A stretch of 64,000 bases of DNA from a beta proteobacterium L13 (lineage in GTDB: Bacteria; Pseudomonadota; Gammaproteobacteria; Burkholderiales; Chromobacteriaceae): NCBI GenBank assembly GCA_000335715.1, contig AMYZ01000012.1:1-64000 (forward strand). The letters run 5' to 3'. Of the stretch, positions 48,674 through 57,622 are shown piece after piece (position 1 is the stretch's first letter; the number at the start of each line of letters is the position of its first letter). Below the pieces are notes generated by a model. That model was given only the letters and a program-made list of their open reading frames with translations, was not told the DNA's origin and did no database searches. Made by a program: the position numbers and the translations under genes.

Positions 48674-49801
48674 TTATTGCACCACCGACTTTACTTTCCA
48701 GTCGTTGCCTTCCACTTGCGAGATGGTCACCGGTGCGTTTTTCAGGTTGCCGGCGGCGTCAAAGCTGAAATCGGCGGTGACGCCTTTGTAGGCGGTTTTG
48801 GCGATCAGCGGCAGGAACTTGGCCGGCTCGGTGCTGTTGGCGCGCTTCATGGCGTCGGCCACGATCATCACGCCATCGTAGAACTGCGGCCCCAGCAGCA
48901 CCACATCCTGCTTGAAGCGTGCCTTGTAGCGGGTTTCGAAGTCCTTGCCTGCCGCGCGGCTGCCCAGCTCGCCACCAGCCACGGCCGAGTAGTGGCCCAC
49001 GGCATCCGCGCCGGCCAGCTGGATGAAGGTGGGCGTGTTCAGCATGTCGCCACCCATCAGCCGGGCTTTCATGCCCAGGCGCTTCATCTGGCGCGTCATG
49101 GGCGCCGCTTGCGCGTCGGCGCCGCCGTAGAAGATCACGTCCGGGTTTTGTGCTTTCAGTGCGGTGAGGATGGCGGTGAAGTCGGTGGCTTTGTCGTTGG
49201 TGTATTCACGTTTGAACGGCTTCTTGCCCATGCCGGCCAAGGCTTTCACGAACTCGTCGGCAATGCCCTGGCCGTAGGCGGTCCGGTCGTCGATGACGGC
49301 AATGCGTTGCGCTTTGAGCTGCATCACCGCGTAGCGCCCCAGCGAGCCGCCGATCTGGCTGTCGCTGCCTACCAGGCGGAAGGTGGTTTTGTAGCCGCTG
49401 GTGGTGTAGGCCGGGTTGGTGGAGACCGACAGCTGCGCAATGCCGGCGTCCGAGTAAATGCGCGACGCGGGGATGGATACGCCGGAGTTGAAGTGACCGA
49501 TCACCGCCTTCACACCAGCGTCTACCAGCCGTTGCGCCACCTGGGTGCCCACGCGTGGGTCGGCCTGGTCGTCTTCCGATACCAGCTCGAATTTCACCTT
49601 CTGGCCGGCCACGGTAATGGGCTTGGCGTTGAGGTCGTCTATGGCCATACGGGTAGCGTTTTCGTTGTCTTTGCCGTAATGCGCCTGCGGGCCGGACATC
49701 GGCGAGGCAAAGCCGATTTTCACCACGGTGTCGGCAAATGCCGGAGACGACATGGCCAGAATTGCGCCGGCTACCCATACCGCCAGTTGTTGCTGCTTCA
49801 T
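48674..49801 (-). CDS. Branched-chain amino acid-type periplasmic binding protein (LivJ-like)
   Basis: A 375-residue receptor of a HAAT-type ABC importer: signal peptide (to about AFA-DTVV), then two lobes with VVKIGFASPMSGPQAHYGKDNENATRMAIDDLN, GHFNSGVSIPASRIYSDAG and AVIDDRTAYGQG, all typical of Leu/Ile/Val-binding relatives. No permease or ATPase genes accompany it. It lies 257 bases downstream of the hydroxyproline dehydrogenase gene on the same strand, and its upstream region carries an operator-like site (50011-50024) resembling those of the hydroxyproline divergent promoter, so it may capture hydroxyproline; that is inference. Confidence 0.88.
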   Translation of the reverse strand: MKQQQLAVWVAGAILAMSSPAFADTVVKIGFASPMSGPQAHYGKDNENATRMAIDDLNAKPITVAGQKVKFELVSEDDQADPRVGTQVAQRLVDAGVKAVIGHFNSGVSIPASRIYSDAGIAQLSVSTNPAYTTSGYKTTFRLVGSDSQIGGSLGRYAVMQLKAQRIAVIDDRTAYGQGIADEFVKALAGMGKKPFKREYTNDKATDFTAILTALKAQNPDVIFYGGADAQAAPMTRQMKRLGMKARLMGGDMLNTPTFIQLAGADAVGHYSAVAGGELGSRAAGKDFETRYKARFKQDVVLLGPQFYDGVMIVADAMKRANSTEPAKFLPLIAKTAYKGVTADFSFDAAGNLKNAPVTISQVEGNDWKVKSVVQ

Positions 49802-50010
49802 GTGTTCACTCCATTTCTCGTTGCAAGGTCCAGGTTGGCCGCAGCGCGGCCGATTTGCCCGGCGGCTGCCGGGCGGGTGTTGCCGGTAAGACGGCGGTGG
49901 CATTGCACGTGGCGTGCCTGCTGGCCGGCTTGCCGGGTTTTATGAATTACTGTTGTTTAACAATGGTTTGCTGCATTTTGCTGCTGCAGGCTGGCTATTG
50001 GCCGTGCACC

Positions 50011-50024
50011 AATTGCATACAAAC
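50011..50024. promoter_or_regulatory. Operator-like site upstream of the binding-protein gene
   Basis: AATTGCATACAAAC matches the palindrome TTTTGTATACAAAA (52530-52543) at 10 of 14 positions. Confidence 0.35.
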
Positions 50025-50058
50025 TATTGTCAATAATCGCCCATGCCGGTGCGCGTGC

Positions 50059-51312
50059 TCAGAAACGGTTCAGCCGGTACGGCGCCATGTCGATGCCACA
50101 AGGTTGGCCGCTTATCTGTGCGGCCAATAGCGCGCCGGTGGTGGCCGCCAGCGTCAGGCCCAGGTGGCCGTGGCCGGTGGCAAAGTACAGCCCGGCTACG
50201 TCCGGCGCCGGGCCGATCACCGGCACGGTGTCGGGCACCGATGGCCGGTTGCCCATCCATACGCTCATGCCCTCGGTGCTGAAGTCGCCGACGATGCGCC
50301 GCGCCTTGTCCAGCAGGATGTGAGCGCGGCGCCAGTCCGGCGCGGCGTCGCGGTGCGCCAGCTCTACGGTGCCGGCCAGGCGCAGGCCGCCATTGGCCAT
50401 CGGCAGGATCACAAAGCTTTCGCTGGCGCACTGGATAAAGTGCTGCAGGGCCACCCCGGCCTTGGGCAGCGTGACGTGGTAGCCGCGCTCGCTTTCCAGC
50501 GGCAGCCGGTAGCGGCCGTGGCGGGCGAAACGGTCGCTCCATACGCCGCAGGCAATCACCACCGCATCGGCATCCAGCGCGCCGTGGCTGGCGGTGTCTA
50601 CGCCCTGGCACTGCCCGCCGCCATGGCGTACCTGTAGCACCTCGTCCTGCACAAAGCGACCGCCATCGCGCACAAAGGCATCGAACAGGCCACGACTGAA
50701 AGTGTACGGGTCGTCCACGTGCGACCACGTTGGTACGTGTACCGCGTATTGCCATTCGTCTGCTATGCCGGGTGACGCGGCCAACAGCGCGGCGCGGTCC
50801 AGTGCTTGCCATGCTACGCCGTGCGCGGCTTTGGCTTGCCAGGCGGGCAGGGCGGCGCGGAACTCGGCCTCGCTGCGGTACAGCGTCAGGTTGCCGTGGC
50901 GGCGCCACAGGGGTTGCAGGCCGGCGTGTTCAATGAGTGCTGCGTAGTCGTCGTTGACGCGGTTCAGCAGCGCCGCCAGTGCGCGGGTGAGCTCGGCTAC
51001 GCGCTGCGGGCGGCTGGCGGCCACAAAGCGCGCCAGCCACGGTGCCAGGGTGGGCAGGTAGCGCCAGCGCACTGCCAGCGGCCCCAGCGGGTCCAGCATC
51101 CAGCCGGGTACCTTGCGCAGTACACCAGGCTCGGCCAGCGGGATGACGTCGCTCACCGCCAGCGCGCCGGCGTTGCCGTAGCTGGTTTCGCGCGCCGGTT
51201 CGCCACGGTCCAGCAGGGTGACGCGGTGGCCGGCACGCTGCAGCTGCAGCGCGGTGGCGATGCCGACAATGCCGGCGCCGGCCACGATGATGTGTTGCTG
51301 CGGTTTTGCCAT
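50059..51312 (-). CDS. FAD-dependent D-hydroxyproline dehydrogenase
   Basis: Oxidises cis-4-hydroxy-D-proline to pyrroline-4-hydroxy-2-carboxylate, the second step of hydroxyproline breakdown. The 417-residue flavoprotein has the FAD motif VAGAGIVGIATALQLQRAG (GAGIVG from 12) and ETSYGNAGALAVSDVIPLAEPG of the DadA-like group, and ends FATGHGHLGLTLAATTGALLAAQISG. It follows the epimerase gene after two bases, which fixes the role better than sequence alone; by sequence it could be any D-amino acid dehydrogenase. The ATG at 51312 is the conserved start. Confidence 0.85.
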   Translation of the reverse strand: MAKPQQHIIVAGAGIVGIATALQLQRAGHRVTLLDRGEPARETSYGNAGALAVSDVIPLAEPGVLRKVPGWMLDPLGPLAVRWRYLPTLAPWLARFVAASRPQRVAELTRALAALLNRVNDDYAALIEHAGLQPLWRRHGNLTLYRSEAEFRAALPAWQAKAAHGVAWQALDRAALLAASPGIADEWQYAVHVPTWSHVDDPYTFSRGLFDAFVRDGGRFVQDEVLQVRHGGGQCQGVDTASHGALDADAVVIACGVWSDRFARHGRYRLPLESERGYHVTLPKAGVALQHFIQCASESFVILPMANGGLRLAGTVELAHRDAAPDWRRAHILLDKARRIVGDFSTEGMSVWMGNRPSVPDTVPVIGPAPDVAGLYFATGHGHLGLTLAATTGALLAAQISGQPCGIDMAPYRLNRF

Positions 51313-51314
51313 GT

Positions 51315-52316
51315 TCAGCCCACCACAAAGCCGTGTACGTACGGGTCGGCGTCGTCCAGCAGGATGCGGTTGTAGCCGGTGGTCATCGCCCAGCCGGCAA
51401 TGCCGGGGATGATGGCCGGCATGCCGGCTACCTCGGTGACGGCCTCGATGGTGCCGGTGAACTGGCTGCCGATCAGGCTTTCGTGCACCAGTACGTCGCC
51501 CGGCTGCATCAGGCCGCGGCCAAAGCGCTGCGCCAGCCGCGCCGAGGTGCCGGTGCCGCACGGCGAGCGATCCAGTGCGGCGGCACCGTACAGCACGGCG
51601 TTGGCCGCATGCGAGCCGGGCTGCTTCGGCGCGCCGGTCCACTGTACGTGGCGCACGCCGCGGATGGTGGTGTCCAGCGGGTGCACGATGTCGTAGTGGG
51701 CATTGATGTAGTCGCGCAGCTCGTTACCCATGGCCACCAGCTGGCCGGGCGTGTAGTCGGCCATGTCGCGGTAGTTTTGCTGTGCTTCCACGATGGGGTA
51801 GAAGTTGCCGCCATAGGCGATGTCCACCTGCAGCCGGCCCAGCGCGGCGATTTCCACCTCGACGTCGCGCAGCAGCAGGAAGGACGGCACATTGGTTAGT
51901 TTCACCGATTGCACCTTGCGGCCAACCTGGGTGTATTCGGCCACCACCTTGCCGGCTGGGGTGTCCAGGTTCAGTAAGCCCGGCGTGCGTGGCGTTACCA
52001 GCTGGTGTTCTATGGCCATGGTCACTACGCCGATGGTGCCGTGGCCGCACATGGGCAGGCAGCCGCTGGTTTCGATGTACAGCACCGCCACGTCGCAGTC
52101 GTCGCGGGTGGGCGGGTACAGAAAGGCGCCGGACATCTGGGCGTGGCCGCGTGGCTCGAACATCAGGCCGGTGCGCATCCAGTCAAAGCGCGCCAGAAAG
52201 TCCTGGCGGCGCTCGGCCTGGGTGTTGCCGGCCAGCGCGGGGGCGCCGCGTGTGACCAGCCGTACCGGGTTGCCACAGGTGTGGCCGTCTATGCATTCAA
52301 ACTCTGTCACTGCCAT
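51315..52316 (-). CDS. lhpA: 4-hydroxyproline 2-epimerase
   Basis: Cofactor-free epimerase that turns trans-4-hydroxy-L-proline into cis-4-hydroxy-D-proline, first step of the pathway. The proline-racemase fold carries the two catalytic cysteines: C90 in LPMCGHGTIG and C253 in RSPCGTGTS; two cysteines mark an epimerase/racemase rather than the Thr-containing dehydratase branch. Two ATGs are possible: the one at 52316 is seven bases from GGAG, while the ATG at 52322 would touch it, so I use 52316 (333 residues). First gene of the operon with the dehydrogenase; divergent from the deaminase gene. Confidence 0.93.
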   Translation of the reverse strand: MAVTEFECIDGHTCGNPVRLVTRGAPALAGNTQAERRQDFLARFDWMRTGLMFEPRGHAQMSGAFLYPPTRDDCDVAVLYIETSGCLPMCGHGTIGVVTMAIEHQLVTPRTPGLLNLDTPAGKVVAEYTQVGRKVQSVKLTNVPSFLLLRDVEVEIAALGRLQVDIAYGGNFYPIVEAQQNYRDMADYTPGQLVAMGNELRDYINAHYDIVHPLDTTIRGVRHVQWTGAPKQPGSHAANAVLYGAAALDRSPCGTGTSARLAQRFGRGLMQPGDVLVHESLIGSQFTGTIEAVTEVAGMPAIIPGIAGWAMTTGYNRILLDDADPYVHGFVVG

Positions 52317-52630
52317 TGCCATGCTCCTTTGCTTGCGGTGGCTTTACTGTATGCAGTGGCGGTTTTGAATACAATAATGGATGCAATATTTGTTGAAATG
52401 CCACAGCGTGCATTGCTGCGCCATCTTGCGCCAAATTGGCAATAATATTAATAAAATCAATAATATAAAATGGTGTTGTAAAAAATCACTGCTGCATTGC
52501 GGCAATGTGGTGCCTGAAAATAAACACAATTTTGTATACAAAAATGCTTGTTTTTTGGATGCAAAACTCTCTAGCATGAAATGGACCCGCAGCCACTGCG
52601 CTGCACCCACACCCTGCAAGGAGCACCCTG
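52317..52630. promoter_or_regulatory. AT-rich divergent control region of the hydroxyproline locus with palindromic operators
   Basis: Sites sharing one pattern: TTTTGAATACAATA (52363-52376) near the lhpA start, TTTTGTATACAAAA (52530-52543, a perfect palindrome) and TTTTGGATGCAAAA (52553-52566) near the lhpC start; ACTGTATGCAGT (52346-52357) is a further inverted element. They fit TNGT-N-ACNA, the operator rule for FadR-subfamily GntR proteins, and such a regulator is encoded at 55337. The middle (52390-52525) is A/T rich and codes for nothing visible. Confidence 0.7.
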
Positions 52631-53533
52631 ATGGCACACCTCTGGACTGGCGTTTTCCCCGCCGTTACCACCAAATTTCACGCCGACGAAAGCCTGGACC
52701 TGGCCGCCACTACCAGCCATATCCAGTGGCAGCTGGATTGCGGCGCCGACGGCATCATCGTCTGCGGCTCGCTGGGCGAAGCGTCCACCCTCACCGCCGA
52801 CGAGAAGATCAGCATCCTGAAAGCCGCCAAGGAAGTGGCCGGTAACAAGCCGGTACTGCTGACCGTAGCTGAAGACAGCACCGGCGCCGCCGCCGCGCTG
52901 GCGCAGGCTGCCCACGCCGCCGGTGCCGACGGCATCATGCTGCTGCCTGCCATGCGTTACGTGTCCGACGAGCGCGAAACGCTGAACCACTACCAGCGCG
53001 TGGCCGACGCCAGCCCGCTGCCGATCATGATTTACAACAACCCGGTGGCTTACGGCGTCAATATCACGCCCGAGATGTACGCGCAGATGGCCGCCGAGCC
53101 GAAGTTCGTGGCCATCAAGGAGTCCAGTGGCGACATCCGCACGCTGACCAATGTGATCAACGCGGTGGGTAGCCGCTTTGCCATCTTCAGCGGCGTGGAC
53201 GACCTGGCGCTGGAAAGCCTGCTGATGGGCGCCGACGGCTGGGTGGCCGGCCTGGTGGTGGCGTTCCCGAAAGAAACAGTGGCCATCTACCGGCTGGCGC
53301 GCGCTGGCCGCGTGGAAGAGGCCCGCGCCATCTACCGCTGGTTCGCCCCGTTGCTGCACCTGGACGTGTCGATGAAGCTGGTACAGAACCTGAAGCTGGC
53401 CGAGGCCATGGTGGGGGTGGGCAGCGAGCACGTGCGCGCGCCGCGTCTGCCGCTGGCCGGTGCCGAGCGCGAGCGGGTGCAGGCCATCATCGCTGCCGGT
53501 ATTGCCAGCCGCCCGGCGCTGCCCGCGCTGTAA
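52631..53533 (+). CDS. lhpC: Pyrroline-4-hydroxy-2-carboxylate deaminase (DHDPS superfamily)
   Basis: Deaminates and dehydrates pyrroline-4-hydroxy-2-carboxylate to 2-oxoglutarate semialdehyde. The 300-residue TIM barrel of the DapA/NAL superfamily has the Schiff-base lysine K163 (VAIKESSG) and Y135 (IYNNP). GSLGEASTLTADEK replaces the DHDPS GTTGE. Sequence alone would say only DapA-like; position between the epimerase and aldehyde dehydrogenase genes gives the function. ATG at 52631 after AAGGAG. The operators just upstream predict induction by hydroxyproline. Confidence 0.9.
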   Translation: MAHLWTGVFPAVTTKFHADESLDLAATTSHIQWQLDCGADGIIVCGSLGEASTLTADEKISILKAAKEVAGNKPVLLTVAEDSTGAAAALAQAAHAAGADGIMLLPAMRYVSDERETLNHYQRVADASPLPIMIYNNPVAYGVNITPEMYAQMAAEPKFVAIKESSGDIRTLTNVINAVGSRFAIFSGVDDLALESLLMGADGWVAGLVVAFPKETVAIYRLARAGRVEEARAIYRWFAPLLHLDVSMKLVQNLKLAEAMVGVGSEHVRAPRLPLAGAERERVQAIIAAGIASRPALPAL

Positions 53534-53538
53534 GTACC

Positions 53539-53571
53539 TGCGGCCAACCTTGCCTGGCCAGGTTGGCCGCA
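53539..53571. terminator. Head-to-head repeat hairpin between lhpC and the aldehyde dehydrogenase gene
   Basis: TGCGGCCAACCT (53539-53550), nine-base loop, AGGTTGGCCGCA (53560-53571), six bases after the lhpC stop. It may limit read-through to the next gene. Confidence 0.65.
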
Positions 53572-53736
53572 CGCCTTGCCTGCCCTGGCTACCTGGCTTT
53601 GCGGCTACGGGCAACGTGTTGTTTGCTACGCAAGTGGCTGAATGGAATGTGATTTTTTAGAGATGACCCCTGTCTGTTTGCCAGGCCGGGTTTGTCACCC
53701 ATCTCGGGCGGCAGTGCCGCCCCAGGGAGCCAAGCA

Positions 53737-55164
53737 ATGTTCTGCAACCTGATAGACGGGCAGTGGCGCGGCAGCAGCCACGCCATCGTCAACCGTAACC
53801 CTTCCGACCTGAACGACGTGGTGGGCGAGTTTGCCGCGGCCAACGCCGACGACATGCGCGACGCCGTAGCCGCCGCGCGCGCGGCGCTGCCGGGCTGGCG
53901 TGCCACCACGGTGCAGCAGCGCGCCGACATTCTGGACGCGGCTGGTAGCGAAATCCTGGCGCGCAAACAGGAGCTGGGCACGCTGCTGGCGCGCGAAGAA
54001 GGCAAAACGCTGGCCGAGGCCGTGGGCGAGGTGGCCCGCGCCGGCCAGATCTTCAAGTTTTTCGCCGGCGAGGCGCTGCGCGGCCACGGCGAGTGGCTGG
54101 ATTCGGTGCGCCCCGGTGTGGAAGTAGCCATCAGCCGCGAGCCGGTGGGCGTGGTGGGGCTGATTACGCCGTGGAATTTCCCGATTGCAATCCCGGCGTG
54201 GAAAGCCGCGCCGGCGCTGGCATTTGGCAATACCGTGGTGCTGAAGCCGGCCGAGCTGGTGCCGGCCAGTAGCTGGGCGCTGGCGGATATTCTGCAGCGC
54301 GCCGGCCTGCCAGACGGCGTGTTCAACCTGGTGCTGGGCAGCGGCCGCGTGCTGGGCCCGGCCATGCTGGACGCCGGCATCGACGCGCTGAGTTTTACCG
54401 GCTCGCAAGCCACCGGCCAGGCGTTGGCCGCTGCCTGCGCCACACGCGGCATCAAGCTGCAGCTGGAAATGGGTGGCAAGAACCCGCTGCTGGTGGCCGA
54501 CGACGCCAAGCTGGAACAGGCGGTGGAGTGCGCGATCAACGGCGCGTTCTACTCTACTGGCCAGCGCTGTACCGCCAGCAGCCGGCTGATCGTCTGCGCC
54601 GGTATTTACGATGCCTTCGTCGCGCGGCTGGCCGAACGCACGGCGGCATTGCGGGTGGGGCACGCGCTGGCGCCGGACACGCAGATCGGCCCGGTGGCCA
54701 GCGAGGCGCAGCTGGCGGCCAACCTGCGCTACGTGGCGCAGGGGCAGGCTGAAGGTGCAACCTTGCTGTGTGGCGGCGACGCCTTGCAGCTAGCCACGCC
54801 CGGCTATTACCAGCAGCCGGCGCTGTTTGCCGACTGCACGGCGCAGATGGCCATCAGCCGCGAAGAAATCTTCGGCCCGGTGGCAGCCGTGCTGCGTGCC
54901 GACAGTTACGAGCACGCATTGGCGCTGGCCAACGACACCCCGTACGGCCTGGCCGCCGGTATCTGCACCCAGTCGCTGGCGCTGGCTAGCCATTTTCGTC
55001 GCCACGCCGAGGCTGGCATGGTGATGGTGAACCTGCCCACCGCGGGGGTGGACTACCACGTGCCATTCGGTGGTCGCAAAGGCTCCAGCATGGGCCCGCG
55101 CGAGCAGGGGCGCCACGCGGTGGAGTTCTACACCACGGTGAAAACCGCTTATCTCGGCCTGTAG
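53737..55164 (+). CDS. 2-oxoglutarate semialdehyde dehydrogenase (aldehyde dehydrogenase family)
   Basis: NAD(P)-dependent oxidation of 2-oxoglutarate semialdehyde to 2-oxoglutarate, last step of hydroxyproline breakdown. The 475 residues show ITPWNFPIAIPAWKAAPAL, the general base E244 (LQLEMGGKNP) and nucleophile C278 (STGQRCTASS). Start ATG at 53737 with AGGGAG upstream; an earlier frame opening is unsupported. Same direction as lhpC after 203 bases. By sequence also compatible with sugar-derived KGSA dehydrogenases, but the context is clear. Confidence 0.9.
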   Translation: MFCNLIDGQWRGSSHAIVNRNPSDLNDVVGEFAAANADDMRDAVAAARAALPGWRATTVQQRADILDAAGSEILARKQELGTLLAREEGKTLAEAVGEVARAGQIFKFFAGEALRGHGEWLDSVRPGVEVAISREPVGVVGLITPWNFPIAIPAWKAAPALAFGNTVVLKPAELVPASSWALADILQRAGLPDGVFNLVLGSGRVLGPAMLDAGIDALSFTGSQATGQALAAACATRGIKLQLEMGGKNPLLVADDAKLEQAVECAINGAFYSTGQRCTASSRLIVCAGIYDAFVARLAERTAALRVGHALAPDTQIGPVASEAQLAANLRYVAQGQAEGATLLCGGDALQLATPGYYQQPALFADCTAQMAISREEIFGPVAAVLRADSYEHALALANDTPYGLAAGICTQSLALASHFRRHAEAGMVMVNLPTAGVDYHVPFGGRKGSSMGPREQGRHAVEFYTTVKTAYLGL

Positions 55165-55268
55165 GCACATTTGACGTACTGTTGATCCACTGTCGAACGT
55201 GCCTGGCTGGTAGTGCTGCCCCCGCAGCGCTGCCGGCAACAGGGTTTGCTCTGCCTTGTGCAGCCTGT

Positions 55269-55294
55269 CGCCCCCGCATGGGGGCGTTTTTTTT
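55269..55294 (+). terminator. Terminator after the aldehyde dehydrogenase gene
   Basis: CGCCCCC, loop GCAT, GGGGGCG, then eight T. Confidence 0.93.
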
Positions 55295-55336
55295 GCCGCT
55301 GTGTTAGGGTTGGCCATCTTTAACGGGTGATGCTTT

Positions 55337-56044
55337 ATGAGTACACAGCAGGAAACAGGTAGCCAGAGTCTGGTGCAGGTGGCCACCGATGCGATCCGCC
55401 AGCGCATTCTGGCGGGAGAGTGGGCCGACGGCGGCCAACTGCGGCAAGAAGCGCTGTCGCGCCAGCTGGGCATGAGCCGGGTGCCTATCCGCGAGGCGTT
55501 GCGCCAGCTGGAAGCCGAAGGGCTGGTAACGATCAACGAAAACCGCGGTGCCGTGGTGGCGCAGCTATCGCTGCCCGAAATCGTGGAGTTGCTGCGTGTA
55601 CGTGTGCTGCTGGAATGCGACGTGCTGCTGGAGGCGATACCGCGCCAGACCAGCGACGACATTGCCGAGGCTGAGGCGTTGCTGGCGCAGTTTGAGGTGG
55701 CGCTGCGCAATAAGGATATCGGTGCCTGGGGCATCCTCAACGCACAGTTTCACCTGGCGCTGTACCGTGCCGCTGGCCGCAGCCAGACGCAGGCCATCAT
55801 CGAGCAGCTGCACAACCGCACCGACCGCTACACCCGCATGCAGATACTGCTGACCGGCTTTAGTGATCGCGCCCACCACGAACATAGCCAGCTGCTGGCG
55901 CTGTGCAAACAGAAAGACGCCATCAGCGCGGCAGCCTTTTTGCGCCAGCACATCCTGCATGCCGAAGAAGCGCTGGAAGCGTGGTACCGCGCCCACGAAG
56001 CCACGCCCAAGCCGCGCCGTGGCCGCAAGCCTGCGGCGGGCTAG
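55337..56044 (+). CDS. GntR-family (FCD subgroup) regulator of the hydroxyproline genes
   Basis: A 235-residue regulator: winged helix at 14-80 (LRQEALSRQLGMSRVPIREALRQLEAEGLVTINENRGAVV, the GntR signature) and an all-helical FCD effector domain (about 90-215) with potential metal-binding histidines (FHLALY, HHEHSQLL, HILHAEEAL). The basic tail (KPRRGRKPAAG) may touch DNA. Regulators of this type bind TNGT-N-ACNA sites, which occur in the lhpA-lhpC divergent region. It has its own promoter after a terminator; no operator is seen before it. Confidence 0.9.
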   Translation: MSTQQETGSQSLVQVATDAIRQRILAGEWADGGQLRQEALSRQLGMSRVPIREALRQLEAEGLVTINENRGAVVAQLSLPEIVELLRVRVLLECDVLLEAIPRQTSDDIAEAEALLAQFEVALRNKDIGAWGILNAQFHLALYRAAGRSQTQAIIEQLHNRTDRYTRMQILLTGFSDRAHHEHSQLLALCKQKDAISAAAFLRQHILHAEEALEAWYRAHEATPKPRRGRKPAAG

Positions 56045-56169
56045 GGCGGCGGCGTCCAGTACAAACTGTTCTTTGTGCGGTGCATGACTTGGCGGGTTCT
56101 TTTATTGAAACCGACGCGGCACGTCGCTAGTATCACACAACGATATGCCAATGCCTGGTGCCGGGAATC

Positions 56170-57414
56170 ATGCCTGTTTACGAAGCTCTGAATGCACTGA
56201 GTACACCGGTTTGGATTGTGTCGCCACAAACTGGCGAAGCGCTTTTCGCCAACCAGGCTGCCACCGCGCTGGCAGCGGGGCATAGTGTCAGCCAGCTGCG
56301 CCAGGGTAGCCTGTCGGCCAGGCCGCAAGCAAAGCTGGCCGACTACGCGCCAGCGGTTTTGGCGCGCGAGCAGGTGGTGGAAATCTGGACATTCCAGCGC
56401 CATGGTCAGGCAGTGTCTTTGCCCTGTCGGCTTACCCCGTTAAGCATGGGAGAGCATGCTGGGGCGATTCTGGTAGAGGCGCAGGCATCCGGTGATGCCA
56501 TGCTGCATGGTTGGCCGCCTGGCGGGCAGTGCTTGTCCAGCACAGGGCAAGACAGCGAAGTGCGTGGTTTCTACGAAGTGCTTTTCCGTACCAACTCTGC
56601 CCCCATGCTGCTGATCGACCCGCAGGCAGATGGCCGCATCCTGGATGCCAACGAAGCGGCAACACGATTTTACGGCTACCCGCGCGAGGTATTTGCCGGT
56701 AAGCACACGTGGGAAATCAATACCGCCGGGCGCAGCATATTACCGGTGATGCAAGCCGTGGCCAGCCTGCCCGGCGGGCATAAGCCGCTGAATTTTGTGC
56801 ACCGTCTGGCTGACGGTAGCCTGCGCAATGTGCAAACGTACGCAGGCCCAGTGGTGCTGGACGGCCGCCGCCTGATGCTGTGCGTGGTGCATGATATTAC
56901 CGAGCAGGAGCAGCTCAAGCGCGAGCTGGAGCAGGCGGCGCTACGCGACCCGCTAACCGGCTTGTGGAACCGGCGGCACATGATGGCGCAGCTGGAGCAG
57001 GCGCTGGCAGGCAAGCGGGCGCACGATAATGCCTTTTGTCTGATCTTGCTGGATGTCGATCATTTCAAGCTGGTGAATGACAGCTATGGCCACCAGGCCG
57101 GCGACCGCTTGCTGGTGACGCTGGCGTACACGCTGAGCTCGCGTTTGCGCGAGAGCGATACCTTGTGCCGCTGGGGCGGCGAAGAGTTTTTGCTGTTGCT
57201 GCCATCCACCCGGCAGGACAGTGCACAGCAATTGGCTGACACCCTGCGCCAGACGGTAGCGGCCATGGCGCATGATGGTTTGCCAGGCATCACCATCAGC
57301 CAGGGCGTGGTGCAGCACCGGCCAGGTGAAAGCTTGCACAGCCTGGTAAGCCGCGTGGATGCAGCGCTGTATCAGGCCAAGCACGCGGGGCGCAATAGGG
57401 TGGTAACCGGCTAG
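56170..57414 (+). CDS. PAS-PAS-GGDEF diguanylate cyclase
   Basis: Makes cyclic di-GMP from GTP. The 414-residue soluble protein has a degenerate PAS-like region (about 5-100), a second PAS (about 135-245; APMLLIDPQADGRILDANEAATRFYGYPREVF) and a GGDEF domain from about 255. The active-site motif is GGEEF at 336-340; an inhibitory RxxD site (RESD, 327-330) lies five residues before it, so feedback control is expected. I use the ATG at 56170; a GTG at 56158 is possible. It is the only cyclase in the window and might be the target of the SiaC-like protein, but no evidence ties them. Confidence 0.9.
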   Translation: MPVYEALNALSTPVWIVSPQTGEALFANQAATALAAGHSVSQLRQGSLSARPQAKLADYAPAVLAREQVVEIWTFQRHGQAVSLPCRLTPLSMGEHAGAILVEAQASGDAMLHGWPPGGQCLSSTGQDSEVRGFYEVLFRTNSAPMLLIDPQADGRILDANEAATRFYGYPREVFAGKHTWEINTAGRSILPVMQAVASLPGGHKPLNFVHRLADGSLRNVQTYAGPVVLDGRRLMLCVVHDITEQEQLKRELEQAALRDPLTGLWNRRHMMAQLEQALAGKRAHDNAFCLILLDVDHFKLVNDSYGHQAGDRLLVTLAYTLSSRLRESDTLCRWGGEEFLLLLPSTRQDSAQQLADTLRQTVAAMAHDGLPGITISQGVVQHRPGESLHSLVSRVDAALYQAKHAGRNRVVTG

Positions 57415-57520
57415 CGATGGTGCCGGGTGCGGTTGAAAGCGAATTGACAGCTTGCCACGCTACACTGCGGCCAGCTTCTCGGATTTGTTGCCTCTTTAGA
57501 TTGTTTGGCTTGTTTGCCGT

Positions 57521-57549
57521 GCCCGCCCCTTGATCGGCGGGCTTTTTCT
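57521..57549 (+). terminator. Terminator after the diguanylate cyclase gene
   Basis: GCCCGCC, loop, GGCGGGCTTTTTCTT. Confidence 0.88.
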
Positions 57550-57572
57550 TGCCCGCTGTTCCTGTAGATGGC

Positions 57573-57604
57573 AAAACGCCCGGGCAGCAGGGCTGGCCGG
57601 GCGT
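57573..57604 (-). terminator. Terminator after the folE-BLUF operon
   Basis: Minus strand ACGCCCGG ... CCGGGCGT followed by TTTGCC. Confidence 0.75.
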
Positions 57605-57622
57605 GGTAGCAAGCCTGACTGC

